Shown here in pieces: positions 15,669 to 23,539 of a stretch of 52,800 nt of DNA; position 1 is the stretch's first letter; every line of letters begins with the position of its first letter. The position numbers and the translations under genes are program-made. Below the pieces are notes generated by a model. It saw only the letters and a list, made by a program, of their open reading frames with translations, searched no databases and was not told the DNA's origin. Source of the DNA: Candidatus Falkowiibacteriota bacterium. GTDB lineage: Bacteria > Patescibacteriota > Patescibacteriia > Patescibacteriales > UBA12465. The stretch covers positions 1-52,800 of the forward strand of contig CAINDR010000021.1 in NCBI GenBank assembly GCA_903847415.1, given 5' to 3'.

Positions 15669-15685
15669 TGTCTATATTTTAGACA
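15669..15685 (-). promoter_or_regulatory. probable XRE operator
   Basis: TGTCTA-TATTT-TAGACA, a perfect inverted repeat just upstream of the -35, ending at the neighbouring gene's stop codon. Its size and place suit a dimeric XRE repressor. Confidence 0.5.
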
Positions 15686-16564
15686 TTATAATTTTAAAGT
15701 AGTCACTAATAATTTCTGATAATCTTGCCAACGCTTTTCTTCTTCCTGGAGAGATTTCTTAGCCCAAGAGACGAGAAAATTATTCTTTTCTAAAACTGAT
15801 ATTTTTTTTGCTTTGGTAATTGCTAAAGCTAAAGTTTCAATTAAATAATTGTGAAAGTGGGGATAGATATTTTGGAAAATTTCTATTTCCAGGTCAGAGA
15901 GATTGTCTTTTTTATTTTTAAATTTTTTCATTAAACTGACTGTGACTGCGGTGGGAATATTATTTTTTAAATCATCATGCCAATCATATAAGTCATCAGC
16001 AAGTTGCCGACAATTAAGAAATAGCACGAGAAAATCCCAAAACTTCTTTTGCTCTGTTGAGTTAATGTCGCGATTTTCTAAAAATAAAAAGACTGAAATA
16101 TAGAGCCCCAAAGATTTTTGGTGGCCCTTTTTTAAAAGAGAATCTTCATCAAGTGTTTGCCAATAATTTGGATTCTTTTTTAGTTCACTAACTCGTGAAA
16201 ATTCGGTTTGATTGGCAATTTCCATTATTAAAAAAGCTTTGTCGACCAATTTACTTTTTCCGCCCAGAACTTTGGCGCTTTCAAATAACAAAAGATTAGC
16301 AATAGGAAGTTCGGCCAAACTGGCGCCACCATCCATTATGTGATCATAAATAGTATAGGATCCCCAGAGTTTCAAATTGGCTTGTTTCCAGGATTTCTTG
16401 TCGGCTTTTGGTAAGGGAGAAAAAGCCTTTTTGTCTCGCCAAGATTTTTCTAGACTAGTAATGATTTCTACGGAAGCAAGACCTTCGGGGCTTTTGAGAA
16501 TTTTATCATAAATTGGTTTCACCGTTTTTTGAATAGAAAATAAAGATAATTTTTGTGTTTTCAT
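15686..16564 (-). CDS. isoprenoid-synthase-fold protein, ComQ-like candidate
   Basis: 292 residues, all-helical. Two Asp-containing motifs sit where trans-prenyltransferases have theirs: IYDHIMDGG (about residue 74) and QLADDLYDWHDDL (about residue 186, DDxxDxxxD). Length matches ComQ (about 300) and polyprenyl synthases. It is the last gene of the operon and overlaps the kinase by ATGA. With a Trp-ending small peptide, a kinase and a regulator beside it, a pheromone-prenylating role like Bacillus ComQ is attractive but inferred. A general polyprenyl synthase is the alternative, although the first Asp motif is unorthodox (DxxxD). Confidence 0.55.
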   Translation of the reverse strand: MKTQKLSLFSIQKTVKPIYDKILKSPEGLASVEIITSLEKSWRDKKAFSPLPKADKKSWKQANLKLWGSYTIYDHIMDGGASLAELPIANLLLFESAKVLGGKSKLVDKAFLIMEIANQTEFSRVSELKKNPNYWQTLDEDSLLKKGHQKSLGLYISVFLFLENRDINSTEQKKFWDFLVLFLNCRQLADDLYDWHDDLKNNIPTAVTVSLMKKFKNKKDNLSDLEIEIFQNIYPHFHNYLIETLALAITKAKKISVLEKNNFLVSWAKKSLQEEEKRWQDYQKLLVTTLKL

Positions 16565-17973
16565 ATCTCGTGTTTGAAATCGATGGGCAAGATAATTGAA
16601 AATAAGCAGCCACCTTCTTTGTTATTTTTTGCCTCTATTTTTCCGCGGAAATCTTGCTCTACTAAATGTTGAATTGAAGAAAGTCCCAACCCCAATCCCT
16701 TTCCTTGTTTTGTACTAAAAAATGGAGTAAAGATTTTTTCAAAATTTTCTGAGCTAATTCCTGGGCCGTTGTCCTTAATGGTTAATTTAATTTCTTGGTT
16801 ATTTTGGTAGTTTAATTTGATACTTATTTTTTTGTTTAATGATGAATTTTCACCAAGAGCATCAAGAGCGTTAGTGATTAAATTCATAATTATCTGGCTA
16901 AATTTTAAAGGGTCACCAAAAATTTTAATATCTTCTTCGTAGCGAAACTTCAGTAGCACTTTCTCTCGAATGGCTCGGTGGTTTAAAAGACTAATCATTC
17001 CCTTGACTTCTTGGTTAATCGAAAATTGACGACGACACTCTTCTTTCTGAAGTTGTTTTTTAACACTGATTACCAATACTTCCATTCTTTTTGCTGCTTC
17101 CACTGCTTGTTCAACTTGATAGGAAGTTTTTTGATATTGTTTATCTCGAGAAAGTTGTTCCAGATTCAAAGAAACGGCAGTAAGAGGGTTGATTAGGTCA
17201 TGAAAAATTCCTGCGGAAATTCGACCAAATTCGGCAAAACGATAAAGTTGGCTAATTTTTTCCATTTGCATTTTTTGTAATTGCTCAGTTCTTTTTTTAA
17301 CCGTTATTTCGAGATTATCTCTTTCTATTTTGAGCGCCTGTTCAGAATTAAGAGCTTTTCTAAGGGAATTTTCAATTTCTCGGTTAGCTAGCCAGGAAAG
17401 AGTAGCCATAATCGAAAGAGTAATAATAATTGGGATGGCGTCATAAATTGTCACCATTTCTGTTGCCCAATAGGTATTTGGAGTGATAATTTGATGGCCC
17501 TGAAGATATCCAAGGGTCGCAAGATAGAGGCTAATAAATAGAGTTGTAATCAGAGAAAAACGAGTACTAATTAAAATTCCAGCGCTTAAGATGGTGAAGG
17601 CATAAAGTAAAAGACTTTGAGGTAAATCTATTCCCCAGTGAAAAGAGAGATATAAATTTGGAATAAAGAAAATACTTAAAAAAAGGAGAGAAGCGATTTT
17701 AATCTTTTGTTTTCTAGAAAGATAATGAGCAAAAACGAAAACAGCACCCATTAAAATAAAGACCGCAGGTTGGAAACCGCGGTCTTCACCAGAAATAATA
17801 TCGATAACTTCACGAATAAAGGATAATAACAAAATTGTGGCCATTAAAATCTCTGAAGAAATTAAGAGAATGTTAAGAATAAATTCTTTTCTTTTTTGCT
17901 CCTCATTTTCACTTTGAGCTTCGATTAGGTGGTGATAAATTTTTTGACTTAATTTTTTTAAAATTTTTTTCAT
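16561..17973 (-). CDS. membrane sensor histidine kinase
   Basis: 470 residues. Six hydrophobic segments between about residues 33 and 195 form a membrane sensor without an extracytoplasmic PAS domain, the layout of peptide receptors such as ComP/AgrC. A coiled coil (ERDNLEITVKKRTEQLQKM) leads to the H-box GRISAGIFHDLINPLTAV. The ATPase has N-box NLITNALDAL, G1 IKDNGPGIS and G2 GKGLGLGLSS, all intact. It should phosphorylate the response regulator encoded at 18142. Only 3 bases separate its ATG from the small-peptide stop. Confidence 0.9.
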   Translation of the reverse strand: MKKILKKLSQKIYHHLIEAQSENEEQKRKEFILNILLISSEILMATILLLSFIREVIDIISGEDRGFQPAVFILMGAVFVFAHYLSRKQKIKIASLLFLSIFFIPNLYLSFHWGIDLPQSLLLYAFTILSAGILISTRFSLITTLFISLYLATLGYLQGHQIITPNTYWATEMVTIYDAIPIIITLSIMATLSWLANREIENSLRKALNSEQALKIERDNLEITVKKRTEQLQKMQMEKISQLYRFAEFGRISAGIFHDLINPLTAVSLNLEQLSRDKQYQKTSYQVEQAVEAAKRMEVLVISVKKQLQKEECRRQFSINQEVKGMISLLNHRAIREKVLLKFRYEEDIKIFGDPLKFSQIIMNLITNALDALGENSSLNKKISIKLNYQNNQEIKLTIKDNGPGISSENFEKIFTPFFSTKQGKGLGLGLSSIQHLVEQDFRGKIEAKNNKEGGCLFSIILPIDFKHEI

Positions 17974-17976
17974 ATT

Positions 17977-18111
17977 TTAAAGCCAAGGTTTTCCAGGGGT
18001 AAAAATACTAATGATATTTGCCATGGTGCCCCCAATTGCCAGAAGACCAGTTTTTTTAATTAGATTTTTTTTGTTTAATTTTTCAATTTTTTTTGTTTTT
18101 TTGTTTTTCAT
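17977..18111 (-). CDS. 44-aa peptide between response regulator and kinase; pheromone-precursor candidate
   Basis: Not in the ORF track. ATG 18111 to TAA 17977. The first 20 residues are very basic (MKNKKTKKIEKLNKKNLIKK); then comes hydrophobic TGLLAIGG, and the last 16 residues are TMANIISIFTPGKPWL. It fills the gap between regulator and kinase exactly (30 and 3 bases). The Gly-Gly resembles a double-glycine leader end, and the penultimate Trp resembles the ComX Trp that ComQ prenylates. It could also be a small membrane-associated regulator. No family is recognised. Confidence 0.6.
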   Translation of the reverse strand: MKNKKTKKIEKLNKKNLIKKTGLLAIGGTMANIISIFTPGKPWL

Positions 18112-18141
18112 TTTTTTGATTTGTTTGCTTGGTGAAGATTT

Positions 18142-18816
18142 TTATGGTTTTGGAATTTCCAACTTATATCCACGACCGGGCAAAGTGCTAATTATTTTTT
18201 GTTTTTTGTCGTTTAATTTTTTTCTTAATTTTAGAATATGCATTTCGATTGTGTTTGAAAAAGGATCACCATTGATGTCCCAAACTCCCTCCAATAATTT
18301 GGTTCGAGATAAAACTTTCCCCTGATGCTTGACCATGAATTCTAGTAGAGCATATTCTTTTCCAGTTAAGACGACAGTTTTTCCTTTTTTGGTGGCGGAA
18401 AAATTTTCGGGATCAAGGGTGATTTGTCCGCAAGAAAGATTTTTTTCTTCTCTAATAACTGGTCGCCTACCAAGAGCTTGGATGCGAGCTGATAGTTCGG
18501 TCATTGAAAAAGGTTTGGTGAGATAGTCATCTGCTCCAGATTCAAAACTTGCTACTTTGTCATCCAATTCCGTTCGAACGGTGAGCATGATGATTGGCGT
18601 CCAAATTTTTTCTGATCGAATTTCTTTGATTACTTCTAAGCCATTTATCCCTGGCAATAAATAATCCATAATGATAACATCGTAGTCATTGGTTCGAGCC
18701 AGAAAAGAACCTTCTTCGCCATTGCGCGCTGAATCGACAACATGATTTTCCGCTTTTAAAGCTTGAACTAAAAAGGCATTAAGAGCCACCTCATCTTCAA
18801 CAAGCAAAATTTTCAT
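18142..18816 (-). CDS. OmpR/PhoB-family response regulator
   Basis: 224 residues. The receiver domain has the acidic pair VEDE at the N-terminus, the phospho-acceptor Asp in DVIIMDYLLPGINGLEV, the conserved Thr (MLTVRTE) and the Lys in DDYLTKPFS. The winged-helix DNA-binding domain follows (TGKEYALLEFMVKHQGKVLSR, then HILKLRKKL). First gene of the operon with the peptide, the kinase and the prenyltransferase-like protein. Bacillus ComA is NarL-type, so the effector differs from classical ComQXPA. Confidence 0.93.
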   Translation of the reverse strand: MKILLVEDEVALNAFLVQALKAENHVVDSARNGEEGSFLARTNDYDVIIMDYLLPGINGLEVIKEIRSEKIWTPIIMLTVRTELDDKVASFESGADDYLTKPFSMTELSARIQALGRRPVIREEKNLSCGQITLDPENFSATKKGKTVVLTGKEYALLEFMVKHQGKVLSRTKLLEGVWDINGDPFSNTIEMHILKLRKKLNDKKQKIISTLPGRGYKLEIPKP

Positions 18817-18878
18817 AAAAGAAAAATTAAAGATTAAAATTGTTTTTCAAAAATACTTTTTTATTTTATCACAAGCCA

Positions 18879-18898
18879 GATAAATAACCGATAAATAA
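18879..18898. promoter_or_regulatory. 11-bp-period direct repeat, likely OmpR-family box
   Basis: GATAAATAA at 18879-18887 and again at 18890-18898. Tandem sites one helical turn apart are how OmpR/PhoB-type dimers bind. It lies between the divergent regulator operon and the PBP2 gene, so it could control both. Confidence 0.5.
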
Positions 18899-18929
18899 AA
18901 TTTTTCATCTGGGTAAAACTTTTTTTCGG

Positions 18930-18958
18930 TTGTTTTTCCTTGATTTACCTGCTATAAT
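18930..18958 (+). promoter_or_regulatory. PBP2 promoter, probably leaderless
   Basis: TTGTTT, 17 bases, TATAAT with extended TG (TGCTATAAT). Only nine bases separate the -10 from ATG 18968. Confidence 0.6.
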
Positions 18959-18967
18959 CCAAGTATT

Positions 18968-21085
18968 ATGCATAAAAAATGGGCATTTTCCAATAAAGCA
19001 TTATTAGAAAAAGAAAGCAGTCAGGAAAATCCTTTTATTGTGAAAGAGGGTGGTTTTGGTGCTCTCAAGGACTCTTTCTACTACACCGACTGGACCGAAC
19101 ACTCTTTTATTGCTGATCACACCAAGAGCTCAGAAGCAGTTGGCCTCACTTTTGATTTTCGCCGTTTATTTTGGTTGCGTTTAATTTTAGTTTTTTTTAT
19201 TGGAATTCTAATTTTTCGATCAATTTTTCTTCAAATGATTAAAGGTGATTACTATTATGGTTTATCCGAAGGTAATCGTTTGCGCCTAGAAATAATTGAA
19301 CCCAAAAGAGGGATTATTTATGATCGAAATTTGATTCCCCTAGTGCACAACTCTGCCAACTTTGTTCTATATGTAATTCCTCACGATTTACCAAAAGATG
19401 AGGAATCTCGTGATGCTATTTTGCGTCGGATGGTTAACATTCTGGAGATGAATAAAATTCAGAATATCCAAGGCCAGAAAAGTGCTTCCGCCAATTTAAT
19501 TGAAGATAGCCCGCTTTTTTTTCAACTGAAAGATCAGTTGGCAGAAATCAAAATGTCTTCTTTTAAGGCTTATTCTCCTTTTTTCATTGCCGATAATATT
19601 GAGTATGATCAGGCCTTGCGTTTATATCTAGAGTGCAATGGTGAGCCCGGAGTTTTTCTTTCAAATAAAATTCGCCGAACCTATGAGATTTCTGCTCTTG
19701 ATTATAGTTCATCACTATCTCATTTACTTGGTTACACTGGTAAAATCAGTGAGAAAGAGCTCAAGGAACAGCCAGGAAAATACACGCCAATTGATTATCT
19801 CGGCAAATCTGGATTAGAGTATATTTGGGAAAAAGAGTTAAAAGGGATTCCAGGAAGAAAAAGCTCAGAAGTAGATGCAATGGGGAAGCTTAGCAAGGTG
19901 GTCAGCGAAACTGTTGCGGTTGATGGTCTAAATTTAGAATTAGCGATTGATAAAGGTCTGCAACAGCAAAGCGAAATGGTTTTGCGTCGTTATTTAGAAA
20001 AATTAAATCTTAGTTCTGGTTCGATCGTTGCCCTCGATCCTCGCAATGGTGAAGTTTTAGCAATGGTTTCTTTGCCAGCCTATGATAACAATTTGTTTGC
20101 CAAAGGTATTAAGAAAGAGGATTATCAAAAATTTTTAGAAGATCCGGCGATGCCTCTTTTTAATCGCTCAATCTCAGGAGAATATCCTTCGGGCTCAACG
20201 GTAAAAATTGTGGTGGCAACCGCAGCTTTAGAGGAAAATATAATTTCTGAAAGCACCAGCGTCGTTTCATCCGGTGGTTTAACTATCGGTGTTTGGACTT
20301 TTCCAGATTGGAAACCTGGTGGTCATGGAGTGGTTGATGTTCGGAAGGCAATTGCTAATTCGGTAAATACCTTTTTCTACTATATCGGAGGTGGTTATCA
20401 GGGATTTGTTGGTTTAGGCGTTGATCGCCTGGAAAAATATCTTAAAATATTTGGCCTCAATGAAAAAACCGGCATTGACCTTACTGGAGAGCGATCTGGT
20501 TTTGTGCCGAATGCAGACTGGAAAAAACAAACCAAAAAAGAGTCGTGGTATATTGGTGATACCTATCATTTAGCGATTGGGCAGGGAGATTTATTAGTGA
20601 CTCCGATTCAGGTTGCTAATTATACGGCCGCTTTGGCTAATGGTGGTACATTATATCAACCAAGGCTAGTTAAAGCGATTTTAAATGATCAAAATCAGTT
20701 AGTGCGCAGTATTCCGGTGAAAATTATTCGTAGTAATCTGGCTAGTCCTAGTAATTTAGAAATCGTTCGGGAGGGAATGAGGGAGACTGTTGTAAATGGT
20801 AGTGCTCGCAGTCTTCAATCAGTTCCAGTGCCAGTTGCTGGAAAAACAGGAACAGCCCAATGGAGTAGCAAAAAAGATCCGCACGCTTGGTTCTCTGGTT
20901 TTGCACCTTACGACAACCCGCAAATAGCAATTGCTGTCTTAGTTGAAGAGGGGCGAGAAGGGAGCTCGGTTGCTACGCCGATTGCCAAAGAAATTTTAAC
21001 TTGGTATTTTGGTGGTCGCGGTGAAGTAAAACCAGAAGTTATTAATGTCACTCCTTTGATTGCTACTAGTACAATCATTGATTAA
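18968..21085 (+). CDS. mrdA: penicillin-binding protein 2 (class B transpeptidase)
   Basis: 705 residues. A cytoplasmic N-terminus of about 65 residues is followed by one membrane anchor (LFWLRLILVFFIGILIF). The class B dimerisation module follows (RLEIIEPKRGIIYDRN). The transpeptidase has SxxK in YPSGSTVKI, SxN in ANSVNTF and KTG in AGKTGTAQW. It cross-links peptidoglycan for cell elongation, on the outer face of the membrane. The long N-terminal extension is unusual. The next gene follows after 17 bases. Confidence 0.93.
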   Translation: MHKKWAFSNKALLEKESSQENPFIVKEGGFGALKDSFYYTDWTEHSFIADHTKSSEAVGLTFDFRRLFWLRLILVFFIGILIFRSIFLQMIKGDYYYGLSEGNRLRLEIIEPKRGIIYDRNLIPLVHNSANFVLYVIPHDLPKDEESRDAILRRMVNILEMNKIQNIQGQKSASANLIEDSPLFFQLKDQLAEIKMSSFKAYSPFFIADNIEYDQALRLYLECNGEPGVFLSNKIRRTYEISALDYSSSLSHLLGYTGKISEKELKEQPGKYTPIDYLGKSGLEYIWEKELKGIPGRKSSEVDAMGKLSKVVSETVAVDGLNLELAIDKGLQQQSEMVLRRYLEKLNLSSGSIVALDPRNGEVLAMVSLPAYDNNLFAKGIKKEDYQKFLEDPAMPLFNRSISGEYPSGSTVKIVVATAALEENIISESTSVVSSGGLTIGVWTFPDWKPGGHGVVDVRKAIANSVNTFFYYIGGGYQGFVGLGVDRLEKYLKIFGLNEKTGIDLTGERSGFVPNADWKKQTKKESWYIGDTYHLAIGQGDLLVTPIQVANYTAALANGGTLYQPRLVKAILNDQNQLVRSIPVKIIRSNLASPSNLEIVREGMRETVVNGSARSLQSVPVPVAGKTGTAQWSSKKDPHAWFSGFAPYDNPQIAIAVLVEEGREGSSVATPIAKEILTWYFGGRGEVKPEVINVTPLIATSTIID

Positions 21086-21102
21086 CACTTAAATTAATTT
21101 TT

Positions 21103-21615
21103 ATGCCTCTTTGGCTTCATTTATTAACCCATTTTTTATTAGCAGTTCTGGTTGGTCTGATTTTTTGGCGCGCTTCAAAATTGTTTTGGCTCTCATTAAT
21201 AGCCGCAATAATTGGTGGTTTTTTAATTGATGTTGACCACTTAATTGAATACTGGATTGTTTTTCATCGGTTTTCCTGGTTTGGTTTTTTAAATGGTTGG
21301 CAATTTTTGTGGAGTGGAAAAAATTATTTAATTTTTCATGCTTGGGAATATTTACCAATTTTATTATTAGGAGCTTTTTTATTGCGTCGTCGTCAAAAAA
21401 TAGCAGTATTTTTGGCAGTTTTGGCAGCGGCTGGTTTTATTCATTTAGTTACTGATTGCTTTATTAACCAATATTCTCCAAAATTCTATTCTCTTAGCTA
21501 TCGCTTTGTTTATCATTTTTCAGCTCAAGATTTGTTGCCAGCGAGCAACTTGGAGTTAAATAACTATTATTATCAAAAATGGTTTGGCGAGATGGAGCAG
21601 GAGATAAATAAATGA
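21103..21615 (+). CDS. integral membrane protein, YdjM/DUF457-like metal hydrolase type
   Basis: 170 residues with about four membrane helices. Conserved polar residues sit at helix ends: LLTHF at the N-terminus, GGFLIDVDHLIEY (DxDH), FHAWEYLP and HLVTDCF, the His/Asp pattern of membrane-bound YdjM-like metal-dependent hydrolases. Probably cotranscribed with PBP2. Substrate unknown, perhaps an envelope lipid. Confidence 0.65.
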   Translation: MPLWLHLLTHFLLAVLVGLIFWRASKLFWLSLIAAIIGGFLIDVDHLIEYWIVFHRFSWFGFLNGWQFLWSGKNYLIFHAWEYLPILLLGAFLLRRRQKIAVFLAVLAAAGFIHLVTDCFINQYSPKFYSLSYRFVYHFSAQDLLPASNLELNNYYYQKWFGEMEQEINK

Positions 21616-21673
21616 TATTTAATAAATAGCTAATATTGGATAAATTTATTCTTTTGAAAGTCTTTTCTTTTAA

Positions 21674-21726
21674 ATTGACAACAATAATTGTAGCTATTGA
21701 CAACACTTTGGATAATGCTTTACAAT
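21674..21726 (+). promoter_or_regulatory. promoter with repeated ATTGACAACA and internal palindrome
   Basis: ATTGACAACA occurs at 21674 and 21696, 22 bases apart (two helical turns), with ACAATAATTGT between. The second copy supplies the -35 (TTGACA, 21697-21702); TACAAT at 21721-21726 follows an 18-base spacer. The ATG is only seven bases further on. Autoregulation by the wHTH of the downstream protein is possible. Confidence 0.5.
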
Positions 21727-21733
21727 AGATAAT

Positions 21734-22783
21734 ATGAATAATAAAAACAGTAGAATTAAAGAGTTTATTTATAAACATGTATTTGAGCATCCGTCGGATA
21801 TTGCTCTGCTTGTTTCTAATGAATTTGGTTTTTCCCGCCAGAATGCTTTGCGTTATATTTCTAGAGAAGTAAGAGATGGGAAAATTATCAAAGTGGGCAG
21901 AACAAATTCAACCCGTTATTTTGAAGTTGGTGGCAAGAAGATTGAGTTTAATTGTGAGATAAATAAAAATCTTGCAGAAGATCAGGTTTGGTCAAAATAC
22001 ATTAAACCGATGACTTCTGGTTTTAATGATAATATCAAAAGAATTATTGCCTATGGTTTTACGGAAATTTATAACAATGCAATTGATCATTCAGGAGGAA
22101 CAATCATCAATACAAACGTTGAGATAAAAAATAATAACATAGAAATAAGTATTATTGATAACGGAATAGGGATATTTAAAAAAATTCACCAGGCACTCAA
22201 ATTAGATTCTGTTAGAGAGGCGATTCTTCATCTTTCTAAAGGAAAATTCACCACTGACCCTTCAAGGCATTCGGGGGAGGGAATATTCTTTACCTCAAGA
22301 ATATTCACGAAGTTTTCTATTCTTTCTGGTGACCTATTCTATAGTTTTGAGAATCAAGAATGGCTTCTATCTCATGAAAAAGAGGAAAGATTCGGTGACG
22401 GCACTTTAATCAAAATGGTTCTAAACCTCGACGCAACCCACACGTCAAAAGATATTATGGATAAATATGCCGACGTGGATTTTGATATTGGTTTTTGGAA
22501 AACTATTGTTGCGGTTTCATTGAGTTCCAGTCCCGATGACCCACATGTATCAAGGTCGCAAGCAAAAAGACTAATGATGGGATTGGATAAATTTAAAACT
22601 GTTGTCTTGGACTTCAAGAACGTATCTTCAGTTGGACAGGCCTTTGTTGATGAGATATTTAGAGTTTTTAGAAATAATTTTCCTGAAATTTCCATTGAGT
22701 ACATAAATGCCAATCAGGAAGTAGATGAAATGATTAAAAGAGGGTTGACACAAAATAAATTAAGTGGTAATTTTGGGACATAA
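21734..22783 (+). CDS. wHTH - GHKL ATPase - STAS-like (DUF4325) regulator
   Basis: 349 residues. Residues about 1-75 form a winged helix (ALLVSNEFGFSRQNALRYIS). About 80-220 is a histidine-kinase-like ATPase with N-box EIYNNAIDHSGG, G1 IIDNGIGI and G2-like RHSGEGIFFT; no phospho-accepting His domain is present. About 270-349 is a STAS-like DUF4325 domain (FKTVVLDFKNVSSVGQAFVD). The layout resembles anti-sigma-factor/antagonist switches fused in one chain with DNA binding. Its partner is not encoded next to it. Alone under its own promoter. Confidence 0.8.
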   Translation: MNNKNSRIKEFIYKHVFEHPSDIALLVSNEFGFSRQNALRYISREVRDGKIIKVGRTNSTRYFEVGGKKIEFNCEINKNLAEDQVWSKYIKPMTSGFNDNIKRIIAYGFTEIYNNAIDHSGGTIINTNVEIKNNNIEISIIDNGIGIFKKIHQALKLDSVREAILHLSKGKFTTDPSRHSGEGIFFTSRIFTKFSILSGDLFYSFENQEWLLSHEKEERFGDGTLIKMVLNLDATHTSKDIMDKYADVDFDIGFWKTIVAVSLSSSPDDPHVSRSQAKRLMMGLDKFKTVVLDFKNVSSVGQAFVDEIFRVFRNNFPEISIEYINANQEVDEMIKRGLTQNKLSGNFGT

Positions 22784-22812
22784 AAACAGGACTTTAAAAT
22801 CTTAATAATAAA

Positions 22813-22873
22813 CTTTGTTATAGCTGAAAGTAGTCTAATTTTCAAGGATTAGTGATTTTCAGCTGTAGCAAAG
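22813..22873 (+). ncRNA. long structured RNA hairpin of unknown function
   Basis: CTTTGTTATAGCTGAAA (22813-22829) pairs over 17 positions with TTTCAGCTGTAGCAAAG (22857-22873), two of them G-U wobbles. Inside the loop CTAAT pairs with ATTAG. No T-run follows, so it is not a standard terminator. It lies 42 bases before the 22916 gene. The wobble pairs suggest that it acts as RNA. Confidence 0.45.
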
Positions 22874-22915
22874 TCAACAAAGATTTGAGAACGGCAAACC
22901 AAAAAAAATACTGTC

Positions 22916-23539
22916 ATGAGTAACGGAAAAGAAGAATCTGTTTTAGACGGAAAAGAAAAATTAACCGACGAGCAACTGGGTAAGTTGCATCGGAAATTCA
23001 GTGAAGTTATTAAAAGAATTAATGAGGGGGTAATAAATTATGAAGATGCCAAGGATGTCCTGCAATTCATTATTGTTGAGGGGAAATCTTCTGATTTTCT
23101 GAAAGTAATAAACAAGACCCATGAAATTCGTGAGATTGAATACCTCATCGATTGTAATGCTCGCCCTTTTATCCCACAAGGATCGACGGTGGAAGTACAC
23201 AAAAAAGGCGGAATGTGGAAATGGAATCCAAATATCTCCTTCTATCTGTCCAAAAAGCAGAAAAAAGGTGGATATTCCAAAGGGAATGATTTACGCAAAG
23301 AACTGGAAAATCAACCAGTGCTTAATGCTAATGTCTTGGATTACCTGCTTGCTCATCCAGAATTAATTCCAGAATCTTGGAAAAGCAAAATAACTTTTTT
23401 CTCGGGCACTATTTATCGCAATTCCGGCAGTAATCTCTTTGTTCGTTACCTCTACTGGCATGGCTTTCGCTGGGACTGGGGCAACGGCTGGCTCGGTTAC
23501 AATTTTAACAGCGATTACCAGGCCGCCCTCGCAAGTTAG
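22916..23539 (+). CDS. hypothetical protein with DGR-target-like C-terminus
   Basis: 207 residues. The N-terminal half is helical and charged (LTDEQLGKLHRKFSEVIKRI); PESWKSKITFFSGTIYR then leads to an aromatic tail YLYWHGFRWDWGNGWLG ending AALAS. This PESWK...GTIYR...VRYLYW...WLG...A type recurs in candidate-phyla proteins and looks like a C-type-lectin-like ligand-binding fold. The tail is much richer in G+C than the region and is full of NNC codons, as expected when AAC codons of a template are mutagenised. No reverse transcriptase or template repeat is visible in the window. Confidence 0.6.
   Translation: MSNGKEESVLDGKEKLTDEQLGKLHRKFSEVIKRINEGVINYEDAKDVLQFIIVEGKSSDFLKVINKTHEIREIEYLIDCNARPFIPQGSTVEVHKKGGMWKWNPNISFYLSKKQKKGGYSKGNDLRKELENQPVLNANVLDYLLAHPELIPESWKSKITFFSGTIYRNSGSNLFVRYLYWHGFRWDWGNGWLGYNFNSDYQAALAS

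Noticed and set aside
18011-18325. Plus-strand 104-aa Phe-rich ORF over the regulator/peptide junction
   Set aside because: Antisense shadow of the response regulator 3' end and of the small peptide gene.
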